From positions 4,898,001-4,962,000 of the forward strand of contig JARFIW010000500.1 of the NCBI GenBank assembly GCA_036346225.1: a stretch of DNA of 64,000 bases. The letters are read 5' to 3'. Below are positions 25,336 to 35,556 of the stretch, piece by piece; the stretch's first letter is position 1, and the number at the start of each line of letters is the position of its first letter. The notes below the pieces were generated by a model that saw only the letters and a list, made by a program, of their open reading frames with translations, did no database searches and was not told the DNA's origin. Position numbers and translations under genes: made by a program. The DNA is from Platerodrilus igneus (taxonomy: Eukaryota > Arthropoda > Insecta > Coleoptera > Lycidae).

Positions 25336-25689
25336 CTTATACCAGCGCAGAAGAATTTTTAGAAAAATGTTCGCCTAATACTTTTCAAGCGAACCGTGAC
25401 TGTAATTAAACCTGGGATTTTATAAAAACCATTGTTTTAAATCCAGTATTAACATTTTTTACATAACTACGTATTCATTAAATCATCCTCAGGTTTGTTA
25501 CATGTAGAATTCTTACAATCTTCTAGAAAGTATTTCACTAATGAAGTATTTGCTGCTAAATGAGTATTTTTTATTACTGTCAATGTAGCCCTATAGTAGG
25601 AGAAAAAGAATACTACTATAGTAAGCATGCTTATCGTAAAAGGCGATTAAAAGGCGCAGCTAGAGTCAGCAGCCTTGCCTGCTAAAGAA
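25336..25689. other. Spacer, no gene seen
   Basis: AT-rich DNA between the end of the tandem array and a LINE 5' region. A short (TA)n-rich stretch with a repeated atatatatatca motif occurs at 25688-25715. Confidence 0.5.
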
Positions 25690-25719
25690 TATATATATCA
25701 ATATATATATATCAATAAT

Positions 25720-26350
25720 TTACAAGGTTGTTTGGGGTTCGCTGTGACGGATACGGCTTTTTGCTAAAATCTTTAAAACTGCGTTGTGGAAAGATATGGA
25801 AACCTACCACAATATTTTCCAGGTATGCGTAGCCTAAAACACGAACTATGTATGATGGAGAGCTCACAAGTAAAATTCTTATCCGGAGGTAAAATACTCC
25901 TCATTCAGATCTCCGGGAGGGGGTATTTGGGGCTCGTCATCGTAAGAATTTAAAACAACGGTTCGATTTAGTGATAGGGACTTGGAATGTGCTACTTAGA
26001 GTAGATAAGTTAACGAATTTATTAGTCGAAATGAGTAAAGGAAAGCTGGACATTTTAGGTGTTAGTGAGGTGAGATGGCCAGATAGTAAAGACTTTTGGA
26101 AGGATAGTTATAGAACAATTACAACTTCTTCAACTAATGGACAGGCAGGGGTAGGGATAGTGTTAGGTAAAAGATTATGACGTAAAGTTAAAGAGTACTT
26201 AAAATTTAGTGATAGAATAATTATGGATAGATTGAGTACGAAAACCACGGACACTGTTTTAGTACAGGTTTACATGCCAACAACTCAGTACAAAAATGAG
26301 GAAGTAGAAAATGTATACGAGGATATAAATAGTATAGTGAGAAAAGTATG
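25720..26350 (+). pseudogene. LINE AP-endonuclease fragment (RTE-type, 5' end)
   Basis: The frame from 25971 opens with MIGTWNV and continues with LDILGVSEVRWP and GVGIVLGK. These are the first catalytic blocks of the apurinic-type endonuclease of RTE-like LINEs (GTWNVR-like start, then the S/N-E-x-R-W block). In predicted proteomes such frames are often mislabelled craniofacial development protein 2-like. A stop at 26178 interrupts it, but the frame continues with endonuclease-like sequence (VQVYMPTTQY at about 26263-26292) to a stop at about 26350. 25720-25970 looks like the element's 5' leader. The reverse transcriptase is absent; sequence from an unrelated LINE follows directly. In the family this domain nicks target DNA. 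Confidence 0.8.
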
Positions 26351-27172
26351 AGGAGATGGACAAGCATTCGCGGCATTTGTCGTGTATAAACAGGAAAGGG
26401 AAGTGTTTCGGTTTCAGACCAAACTCGCAAACTGGAGCACTATCTTCCAGTGCAAATTAGCTGTTTTACGGGAAGCTATCGATTATGTGATAAATCACAC
26501 GGGTAGAAGCGTGTATTACATCATCAGCGATAGTAAATCAGCGCTGACGGCTTTGACAAACATGAACACATCGACAGACCTTCTAGCGGACGTCTGGACG
26601 GTAGCACATACGGCGCTCCGATTTCGACATTTAAAATTCTGTTGGGTTAGGTCACACGTTGGTAACATAGGCAATGATAGGGTTGATGCATTAGCTAAAG
26701 AGGCCGCGACGGGCGATTATCGGATATCACATTCGTCGATACCGAGGTCTCTGATTAAAAGAAAGCTGCGCGAAAGGTCAATCCGACAATGTGAAGAGAG
26801 GTGGAGCAATGCTGCCACGGGCAAGTTGACCCACAAATTCATTCCGAGTATTGTAGCTAGAGATTAGATCGAGGTGAAGTTCGACCATAAAATGGTACAA
26901 CTGATTACAGGGCACGGAGCCCTGAACGCGTATTTGCAAAGTTTTGGTTTAACCGATAACGACCGCTTCGAATGCGGCAAGGGCGCAGAAAGTACAGAGC
27001 AAGGTGGCAAATCGAGGGTTAGCTGATATGAAATTAGCTATGGTAGGGTTAGCATGGCCAAAGAGCCTAGTGGAAGTTGGGGAAGTGGCTTGCCAGAAGG
27101 CGTTCTGGACAGCGTTTAAAGAATTTGCGGGAAGGGTCGCGAGATTGGTCGGCGATAACCACGCGTAAATCG
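26351..27172 (+). pseudogene. LINE RNase H domain and C-terminal tail (R1/I-like)
   Basis: The open frame 26382-26867 (161 codons) carries an RNase HI-type domain. The first acidic block is at about 26354 (DGQAFAAFVVY), SDSKSALTAL contains a catalytic Asp, and WVRSHVGNIGNDRVDALAKEA gives the His and the last Asp. The usual QAEL block reads QCKL, so the second catalytic acid is Lys and the domain is probably inactive. After a stop at about 26867 the tail continues with MVQLITGHGALNAYL and CGKGAEST, the zinc-finger-like end of R1/I-group LINEs. The first ATG lies inside the domain, so it is not a native start. In these elements RNase H removes RNA from the hybrid. Joining directly to an RTE-type endonuclease implies a rearrangement at about 26350. 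Confidence 0.8.
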
Positions 27173-27945
27173 GAGAGGGTGGGAGAGGATTGAAAATTTT
27201 TCGATTTTGATTTGGCATAAGAAATGGACATGAGCATGGTATAACCAAAACCTGTATTAAAAAAAATAAAAAAAAGTTATAATAAATAATTAACCAAAAG
27301 CCTAATATGCACAACAAATCCCCACACCACTAAAACAATCACTGTCTCTCCTTAAACACGCGGAATATCGGGAATAAATCGAAACATAAATAAATAATAA
27401 CAAATTAAATAAAAAAGCTCTCATTAATTTAAATCAGTCAAATAAATAAAGAAATAAAATACTCCAGGACTTAAAGGTGATAGTAATGGTGACCCCCCAG
27501 AACGTTTAGTGCATACCCACCAGAACTTTAACAGGGCATATCCATCTCCCATTAGTTGTAAAATATCAATAGACGTAAGAAGATGACCAAATCTGCCGAT
27601 GCTGGAGAAATTTATATACGAGGTAAGAATAAAATTGTGACGGCTGTACTCGCATAAACATTGACTTGTATTAATAAAAAGATTTTGAAATAATTTAACA
27701 AGCACTTTTTTGTGTGTAATGGCGCTAGCCGACATAATGCTTATGCGAGTACATCTGATAATTTATTTGGATGATGCACTGTTAGGTGCTTATGCTTTTA
27801 GATGTTTATTTATTTATATTTATTTTATATTAAATTATATTTATATTTTATATTTATTTGCATGTAATATCTTGTTTGGGCTCGAATTGTTTCTTTTGAC
27901 GTTCTGCCACCATTTTTGGTAGCAGCATTTTTATAGGAAGGAAGA
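27173..27945. other. Spacer, nothing recognised
   Basis: AT-rich DNA. Open frames of 70-122 codons on both strands (for example 26949-27317 minus, 27424-27735 minus, 27710-27922 plus) are antisense to the LINE tail or have no recognisable motif. Confidence 0.4.
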
Positions 27946-28431
27946 ATGTAATATAGAAGATTGTAATTATTATATAAATCAGTTAGGGAATGATAGGGAA
28001 AGCTAGGTACGGATTTAGGCTAAATTACTTAGACAGGGAAGACGAATTTGTAAATATATAGAGCAGGCAAAATACCTGGATTCACTATTAATACATTTGG
28101 CAAATGCTTAGAAATTTGAATTCATTTTTAATTAGTTAAGCTAGCTTTGGTTAGTTGTAAGTCGACCCTTCAGGTCGCACCGGTAAGCAGAGCTAGCGAC
28201 TGCTATCCGGTATTACAAACAAATCCCTCCCCTTTTACTTTTGCGTGTGTCTTGTTGATCGGACATACTCCAAAATCAAAACCAGGGATACCATTATTCA
28301 AACCCTATTTTTAGTTTTTGTTTTAGTTTGTTAGGTTTCTATTTAGGATCGATTAATTTTGAAGCTAGATCTCATTCGAAGCACGTTATTTTCGCGTTTA
28401 AACCCAATGTAGTACCTTTGGGGGGAGCATT
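27946..28431 (+). mobile_element. 3' internal end of a plus-strand LTR retrotransposon
   Basis: The segment ends in ttggggggagcatt (28418-28431), a purine-rich tract immediately before an LTR that starts TGTTACATGCC. That is the position of the polypurine tract priming plus-strand synthesis. No coding frame was recognised. A hairpin lies at about 28178-28212, where accgg/ccggt and gcag/ctgc pair. The left boundary is uncertain. Confidence 0.55.
28417..28431 (+). promoter_or_regulatory. Polypurine tract next to the LTR
   Basis: ttggggggagcatt abuts the LTR start at 28432, as expected for the plus-strand primer of LTR retrotransposons. Confidence 0.6.
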
Positions 28432-28989
28432 TGTTACATGCCAAAAATTGGCAATGTAAATTGTTAAATATGTGAGTAAATTCCCGCCATTATTTTAAAA
28501 TAGACTTGTTAATTTTCGTCATTTCGGACAGTTGCGTTTGCGCAAAAGAATGCGCAGGCGCGGGGTGAATGGCGCAAGTGCTCGGTGTGCGACATGAGAT
28601 GATTAGCCACGAGACGTGAAGCCGGTAACATCTGCCTGTGTCGTGGTATCTGTCTTTTCTCTTTTTTTTAGGATGTAGGTTCCTCTACTTTCTATCGTTA
28701 CCTCTATCTGTATCCTTGTCGTCACCCCTACAAACAAAAAAAGATAGACGTTGAATTTGGATTGAATGGCGCGATGGATACACAAGCAGATGCCCTGAGA
28801 TTTAACTGCAAGGCGCGTTTTAAGTGAGAACATTGCTTTATTTATATTTTAAGTTAAGAATTGTATCATTGTAAACATGTTTGGTATTTGATGCAATTTG
28901 CCGCGTAATTATGCTATAATATACAATTGCGTAATATCATGAAACGTGGACCGTATCAGTGGTGCCAAGCGTATCAATGACACCCAACA
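28432..28989 (+). repeat. 3' LTR, plus strand (errantivirus-type family)
   Basis: It starts TGTTACATGCCAAAAATTGG, an internally palindromic start, and ends near cacccaaca. It is the same family as the minus-strand LTR at 34976-35556, whose minus strand starts TGTTACATGCCGAAAATTCG. Shared interior landmarks include gtcatttcggacagttgcgt (facing gtcacttcagacagtgcgt), the stretch before gatgtaggtt, and ttgaatttggattgaa. The two lie in opposite orientation, so they are not the two LTRs of one intact element. Confidence 0.75.
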
Positions 28990-29799
28990 TGTGTGTTGAA
29001 AATCCGTCTTAACCTCTAATTTATCTCGTAAGTTTTGAATATATCTTTGTAGAAAAATTAGGTTTATCACTCAAATATCTAATAATTATTAATTTTTTTA
29101 AAATTTTAATGGTTTTGGATAGAAAAAATACAATTTGGCAACATCGTATTTAGTAACTTTTATCTTATGTTGTGGTGACATTGAATGGAGCTTGAAATGT
29201 CAATTTATATGATCATGATGGCCATTTTTGAATAGTGATCGTTTACCTTTTATATATGTTATTTCAAACTTAATTAATTGGCATTTCTCCTTTACAAAAA
29301 CAGTGTATTTATACTTCAATTCTCTCAAATAATTACCTAACCTAATTTAGGATTAAACTAAAGCATATACCTTGATGTGTTTAAAACTATCTTAACCTCA
29401 CTTCTAAGTGGAAAAAATGTGCTTTTTGGAATTAAATAATATATTATATTATATATTAATTATATTAATTATATATTATTATATATTAATTAACTTCATT
29501 GTTTATTTGTTATCCCTTATGAAATTTTTTGATATTATATTAAATTTGATTATATACCTGTTTCAACAAATTTTGTTTAACTTACTAAAAGCGTGTTTTA
29601 GATAACTCCTATATTATCTTTGTTTGCCATAATTTTAAAGTGTTTTCTTACAATCTTGATAATTAACTATAGGTTGCGAATTCTTTCACAAAGAAAATTT
29701 TGTTTTTAACACAACTATCGTAATCCTCTGAAATTTTATCTTGGTATATCTATACTTTTTAATTTAACTTTAACTTAGATTTAGATGTAAACTTACCTA
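28990..29799. other. AT-rich spacer
   Basis: A very AT-rich stretch (29430-29490) consists of TTAATTATAT-type repeats. No convincing gene is visible. The 3' LTR expected for the minus-strand element upstream was not found here. Confidence 0.45.
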
Positions 29800-30470
29800 C
29801 AGTTTTTTTCAATTTAACAATGTCCCAACCTTGTAACGTAGCTAAAATTTGTTGGTTGAAATTATCTGGGTGTATATTGTGTTAAATCTGATTAAATTTC
29901 GCATGCCTGACATGGTAGTTTGCATGTTATTTTCAAAGGTTTGTATTCGATTGTCTATACTATCTTGTTTTCTAACTAATTTTCTTAACGTTTCGTTGAA
30001 TTTTATAATCGTTGATTGAGTTAGTGATATCTGGTTACTAATTATGGTTTTGATGTCGTTTTGGTTTTCGATTAATTGTTGTATTGCGTTGTGATAACGT
30101 TCTGCGTCTTGATTATCTAAATTGCCTGTTATTGCTTTTATTGTTTCCTAATCCGTTGATTAGTCCTCTTTTTCGTCTCGCCGTTTGTTCTGTGAGTATT
30201 AGTCAATTAAATGTGTCTTCTATGTTTTTCAAAATACTTTCTATTATGCTGTCATAATTCATCATTTCTATTGCGTATTCTTTTACGAATTTTGTTGTGT
30301 CTGTCGATTGTTTTAGTCGGTAATAATTATTTTTGATTGTTTGAAATTCTTGTTTTAGGTCCGTTAAGTCAAATTTTTGAGCAAAGGTCCAATAGTCTAT
30401 GGTGTTCTGCAAACTGCCTAATTTTATTGGTAGTATACCGGGGTTATTTTTTATGTCTTCAATTATGATT
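29800..30470 (-). pseudogene. env: Env-like gene remnant of an errantivirus-type element
   Basis: An open minus-strand stretch (30412-30203) is followed by a basic RRKR motif near 30170 and, directly after, GLINGLG. In insect errantiviruses and related F-type fusion proteins this is where a furin-type site precedes the fusion peptide. A long hydrophilic, probably coiled-coil stretch rich in Gln, Asn and Ile follows to about 29830. A frameshift falls just after the GLINGLG motif, and stops are present nearby. The usual C-terminal membrane anchor was not recognised. It lies downstream of the integrase in the order expected for an errantivirus. It is clearly non-functional; identification rests on motif and position. 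Confidence 0.6.
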
Positions 30471-30619
30471 TCGGTGTCCGTTCTACCTGGGCGGAGGTTG
30501 AAGGTAAGGGTGATGATTGTCCATCTGAAACTACAGGGTGTCTTAAATTTTTCAGGTGAATATATTTTGTTATCTTGCCGTTTTCTACTACGGCTACGTT
30601 TTTGTCGGATATTCTTTTA

Positions 30620-31457
30620 ATTCTAAAAGGGTCTCAATTTCTAGGTGTTGTTTTGTGTCTTTTGCTTTGAAAATTTTTCTCGTACACGGTTTGTCCTATT
30701 GAAAATTTATTTACGTTTGTGTTTTTATTGCGGGTAGCGGTAATGCGTTCTTTGTCGTTATCTAACTTATCCTTTATTTGTCGTAAGTTATTTTTGGTTT
30801 TTCTTTATGGTCCTTGGCGTATTGCTGATAAACTTCCTTTTTATAATGTATGTCATAAGGGTTGCGTCAATCTAAATGTCTTAGGGTTAATTCTAATGGT
30901 ATAAAATTGGTTGATGAATGGATTCTGTTGTTATAGGCGATTAATGCGTATGACATTAAGTTAGTTATGTGTTCTTTCTTGTATGTTATTGTTTATAATC
31001 GGATTTGTTCTAGTAGGGTTGAATGTAGTCTTTCGATTAGTCCGTTGTATTCAGGGTGGTTTTCAGTTATAAAATGAATTTTTATCTTGTGTAATTCCAA
31101 AGTGTTTTGTATTGTTTCATTTTTAAACTCGCTGCCGTTATCTAACGTTATCGTTTCGGGCGTTCCATAAAATGTAAAATAATGTAAAAATCCTTGAGTT
31201 ACGTCAATGCTATTTTTAGAGGTGATTGGTATTGCTTGGCATATTTTTGTAAATGCGTCTACGATTGTTAAGTAACTTTGTGCTTCTACTACTAGAGTAT
31301 CGGCATGTAATTTCTGAAAGGGTTTATCCAATATTTTAGTCAACATTAAGGGTATCTTCGGGGGTTTCCTGTCGTATTTTGCTTTGTCGCATAGTTTACA
31401 TTGATTAATAAAGTCTGTAGTTAGTTCCTTCATGTCCTTGAAGTAATAACGTCTCAT
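30620..31457 (-). pseudogene. Ty3/gypsy integrase (errantivirus-type)
   Basis: The frame 31457-30993 (154 codons) starts near the zinc-binding region, of which CKLCDKAKYD is visible. It then shows the catalytic triad of the retroviral integrase fold: Asp in LHADTL, Asp in TLDNGSEF and Glu in NGLIERLHS, with usual spacing. After a stop, related sequence continues with a YNNRIHSSTNFIPLEL-type motif near 30930-30890 and further frameshifted pieces to about 30620. The enzyme would join the cDNA ends to host DNA. The upstream zinc-finger histidines are lost. It lies between the protease and env remnants; the reverse transcriptase is missing upstream. Confidence 0.85.
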
Positions 31458-31489
31458 GATTTAACGAATAATTTTGCCTGGCATGGAGA

Positions 31490-31732
31490 AAGTAATTCGA
31501 GCATAGAGGAACCAAATCAATATATAAATTGTTAGTTATTTTGCAAAAAGACAAGCCCGTGACCGGTTTCACTGTTCTTGCAGATCATCAGACGGACGCA
31601 TATCTTTTTGCAAAACAACCAACTAAGTTCTAAAATAATACACAAATTAAAGTGTATCTATAGTGCAAATATTTCTCATGCGCTCTCTATACTCGAGAAT
31701 AAGCAACTAACTATCGAAGACTGTTTCCAGTC
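31490..31732. mobile_element. Unidentified insertion with a hammerhead-like core on the minus strand
   Basis: This segment separates integrase from the MITE and does not look like retroviral coding sequence. On the minus strand 31591-31561 reads CTGATGA, a weak CTG/CAG helix, then GAAAC followed by cggtc. This is the core order of a hammerhead and is like the tails of Penelope-type elements. No coding frame was seen. Confidence 0.4.
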
Positions 31733-32020
31733 TCCGACGTGATAGTGTAGATGGCACTGCCAGACAAAATTTAAATAGCTAGTCAAAAGACAAGATGAAA
31801 ATTAAATAAACAAATGACGAATAATTCGTTAATGTTTAATTGGAAACGGATTGGTTTCCGTCGACCAACTTCCTCGATTAGCACTGGGTGTAGTATCTTC
31901 TTAGAAGGTCCGCCAGTGCTAGGTAGGCAACAGGTCATTTGTTTATTTAATTTTCATCTTGTCTTTTGACTAGCCATTTAAATTTTGTCTGGCAATGCCA
32001 TCTACACTATAACGTCGGTG
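31733..32020. mobile_element. MITE with ~80-base terminal inverted repeats
   Basis: The left arm (31733-31818, with agatggcactgccagacaaa) is repeated almost perfectly as the reverse complement in the right arm (31933-32020, with tttgtctggcaatgccatct). Only a few mismatches separate them, so the insertion is young. The interior of about 115 bases has no coding potential. It sits where the errantivirus protease linker ends and the reverse transcriptase should begin. The bases ccgacgt at the outer edge of both arms make the exact terminus and target duplication ambiguous. Confidence 0.85.
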
Positions 32021-32034
32021 TTAAAGCGGATATT

Positions 32035-32745
32035 ACTTAAGTTTTCTCTTAACATTTCGTCGTTTTCTACGGAGTTATAGTTTTCGTTTAAATTTTCGTC
32101 TATTTCCATCTCGTTAAAATTTAATTCTTCTACGTTAATTGGGTTTGTTAAAGATAGCTCTATGGGGTAGTCATTTGAATTTAAAATCGTTGTTGTAGCA
32201 TAATTATCCTTTATTTGTACTAATGCGGTTGGGGTCTCTACTCCTTGTTGAAAAGTTATGTGATTTATTATTCCTAATTTGTTTTTTGAATTTACAGGGA
32301 TTTTTATCTTTTTCTCTGTTCGGGGTTATATTGTGTATTTTTCTTCAACTTGGGTATTTTGAAATTTAATGGGGATTCGTCCATATTTGGTTCTTAGTAA
32401 ACGGTTTTTATGTCGATGTTGGCTCCTAATTTTCTTAGAAGGTTCATTCCTAATAGTCCATCATATTTGTCATTGAATTCGAATATGCAGAATTTATGCT
32501 TCATTTTTACGTTAAATGTTTTGGGTAAGGGTATGTTTGCTACCAATTGGTGTAGGGTTGTTTGATGGACTGCTTTAATTTTAAACGGTTCTCTTTCTAC
32601 ATAGTTTAAGTAATGTTTCTATACGGTTCGCGGGCTAATTAATGTTTTTGAAGATCCGGTATCGATTAGTAGTTTAAATTCGGCGTGGGGTGTTTCTATA
32701 TGGGGTAATACAAGGTGATTCATATTATTTAAGTTTATTACGTTT
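32035..32745 (-). pseudogene. Ty3/gypsy protease and linker (errantivirus-type)
   Basis: On the minus strand near 32670 the frame shows LLIDTGSSKTLI, the DTG active site of retropepsins. It is followed near 32470-32430 by YDGLLGMNLLRKLGA, the second conserved block containing the flap-distal helix. Downstream is a linker leading towards reverse transcriptase, which breaks off at about 32035 where the MITE begins. The protein would be an aspartic protease that cleaves Gag-Pol and acts as a dimer. At least two in-frame stops occur (around 32620 and 32335). It follows gag directly, in the normal order. Confidence 0.8.
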
Positions 32746-32756
32746 GGTCGTTTATA

Positions 32757-33930
32757 AATCAGTTTATCTGAAAATTTGTGCACGCGCTTTCTTCGTCGTT
32801 CTCGTCGTAAGTTTCGTATGATTCTTCGTGTTCATAATTGTTGGATTGGTTCTGTTCATTGTTTGTACTTGGTCGAATGCAATTATTCTGGTCATCTTCA
32901 TCTTCCTCTATTTCTTGGTGAAATAGCTCTTCTGAGGTAAAAGTGCATTTTTGGTTAGGGTTCGGTCGAATGTGTGTTATTTTTGTGTTTGGTCTGGTGT
33001 GACCAGATGAGGTATCCATTGGTGTGGGTTTATAATAGTTATTGGAATTATCATTATTTGTTATTGGTGAGTTTCTAATAGGATTCGCGTTGAATACTGG
33101 TCTTTGCTAATTTACATTGTGGTGGAATCTTGGTTGAAATGCGGGCTTGGTAAAGTTTGGGTTAAATGTTGGTTTTGAAAAATGCTTATATTGGTTATTA
33201 AAGTTTTGAGTTATTAAACTGTGGATTATAAGTTTGCGTTTGGTGTGTTTGTGCATTGAACGAGGTGAATATTTGCTGTGGATTTGTTTGTTTCGCGGGT
33301 TGTATGGTTTTTATTGGTGTATAACCTTTATTCGCGTTGGGGTTGTATAGTCTGTTTCTCTAGTACATTACGTTTTCTTCCTCGATTATCATGTTCATAG
33401 CTTCTTCTAAGTCCTGAAAATGTTGAAATCTGATTTTGTCTGATAATCGTTCGGGTAGTGCATTTAGATAGGCGTCTAATGCCATTTCGTCATACATTTT
33501 TGTTTTTAGACATTTGGGTCGCATTCTTCAATTTTTAGTTTTGTCAAGATTAAGCTTCTTACATCTTGGCATTTCATTCCAAATTGGTATGGGGATTGGT
33601 TGTTTTTCATTCTAAGGTTTATTAAATCGCGTACTAGGCATTTTAGGTTGCTCTGATCGCCGAAATATGCAATTAATACGCGGCGGAAATCATCCCACTG
33701 GACTAAGTCGTCGCGACTGGCAATTAACGTTAGTGTCCTTCCGGTTAGTTTACTGATTATAAAACGTAGGAGTAAAACGTTCCTTTCGTTATCTCCGGGC
33801 TTATAGAATGTTTTTAGAAATATTTCTCAGGCTGATATAAAATTACTGAGAAGACATTGGTCTCCGTTAAAATTTGGAATCATCTCCAAGTAGATCTTCA
33901 TGTCTCCATTCATTTTGGCTGGGAGAATGT
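32757..33930 (-). pseudogene. gag: Ty3/gypsy gag (errantivirus-type)
   Basis: On the minus strand, sequence from about 33925 reads like an errantivirus Gag: a start near MNGDMKIYLEMIPNFNGD, then ISKLTGRTLTLIASRDDLVQ and AYFGDQSNLKCLVRDLINL. Stops or frameshifts occur at about 33825 and 33515. The last part (33019-32759) is an open acidic tail rich in Glu, Asn and Tyr that ends just before the protease. No CCHC zinc knuckle was seen, which is normal for many insect errantiviruses. Gag would build the particle. The assignment rests on motif style and position. Confidence 0.7.
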
Positions 33931-34975
33931 TCTGATAATTAATTTTTTAATTCGACTTTGATTATTTTCCGATTTTGTAAAAATTTGGATTTGTTTCGTA
34001 GTTTGTGGTGTTATTGCTTGCTTGGATTTATTAGTATTCCGTTTTTAATTGCGTCGGGTTACTTGCTATTTTTAGCTTGGGTCGTTTCAGATTATTTAAA
34101 GAATTGAGTTGCTTATTTTGTATTCAATTGTACGGTTTTGAAATTATTTTATGAGTTTTACGCTTGGTATTGTCTTGGTTAGGTTTATTTTTAATTTACC
34201 GATGATAATTTTATTGTAGGTTTGTTGTTTAAAGTTTCAATACGACTAAGTGATTTTTGTGGTATTTTATCTTATTTGCTTGCTGTGCGTCAGTTAAAGC
34301 TTTTTTATTTTAATTCTGTCTGTAATAATTTTTTCTTCCCGTGGGTTTATGTAATTTGTAAGGTGTCTGCGATGCTTATCGTCTCGTGAATTTAAGTGTT
34401 AATTATAAGTTTGCAAGGTATCGTCTTTTGCGTTGTTCAAAGTTGCATACAATGGTCTCGTTTTATTACAATGTTGTAATCTACTGTAGGATGTTGCCAG
34501 TTAATTGGTTGCTTCAGTGTCTCTTTTGCAAGGTTATTTTTAAATTTGCTGTAGGTGTTATTTAGTGAATGCTGTGATTTAATACAATTTGTACTTTATT
34601 TGATCTTTCCTGAAAGCTTTTGTTTGAATAGATTGCGTCTTTTCTATAATTAACTATCTCGTTCTGAAATACTCAATTATAGAATGTCGCGTTTGGAATG
34701 ATGAAATTTATATCCTGTTAATCGCTGCAGTATTTAATAATTATTGTCAAGTCTGAATGAGGTTGCAATATGCGTTATTTATTACCGTAATTATTTATAG
34801 GTTTCCTGAGTTGGTTTTATAATTAAACGTAACTTTTCGTATTTAAGATGGTATTTTATAAAAGTTTCCGGTCGTACTTTTATTAAACTTTAATTTATAA
34901 TGCTTAAATCTTTTAATTCTAAAAGGATTTGGTATGCTTTTATTTAGCTTGTAATGATTCGTAGTATAATTAGAT
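33931..34975 (-). other. Leader between LTR and gag
   Basis: A strand-biased stretch (plus strand T/G-rich, hence A/C-rich on the sense strand) between the minus-strand LTR and gag. I saw no clear primer-binding site next to the LTR and no gene. Confidence 0.45.
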
Positions 34976-35556
34976 TATTACACCCCCGACGGTACGGTAC
35001 GCGAGCCACTACAGTCAGTTGGTAGCAATGATAAATAATTGCAAAAATGTTACGCAAATAAGATATTACGTCACACAATTATTTAAAATTACTACGTCAC
35101 ATAAAAAACAAGAAAAGTACTTGCGTAAAATGTAGGATTTCTTACAGCATTACTCCATGATGGCGGCAGCGGGCTTCGCTGATCTTTTTGGGCGTGGGTA
35201 ATTCGTTGGGGCCCCGGTTGAATCCAAATTCAAATTTGTCTCCTTTTTTCTATAGCGGAACATGAATGCATGAAAAGGTACGATAATCAAGTATAAGGCA
35301 GAAAACCTACATATCAAAAAAAAAAGACAAGATACGACACAAAGATAACTACACTCGTTCACATCTCGGTCACCCGTCTCCACGTGTCCGGAAATCACCA
35401 CCACCCTTCTTGGCACACCACGTCGGCGCAATCTCGCGCAAACGCACTGTCTGAAGTGACGGAAATACACACACGTTTTTTCAAATTATTGGCGCAAAAT
35501 TCTTACAAATTAAAACTTATAGAAATGTTTATATGCCGAATTTTCGGCATGTAACA
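34976..35556 (-). repeat. 5' LTR of the minus-strand errantivirus-like element
   Basis: On the minus strand it starts TGTTACATGCCGAAAATTCG at 35556, with the internal palindrome TGCCGAAAATTCGGCA, and ends near ggtgtaataa. It matches the LTR at 28432-28989 through most of its length. The 106-codon minus-strand frame inside (35470-35150) is open but has no recognisable product and lies within LTR sequence. Confidence 0.75.

Noticed and set aside
35150..35470. 106-codon minus-strand frame as a gene
   Set aside because: It lies wholly inside an LTR, and the related LTR at 28432 does not preserve it.
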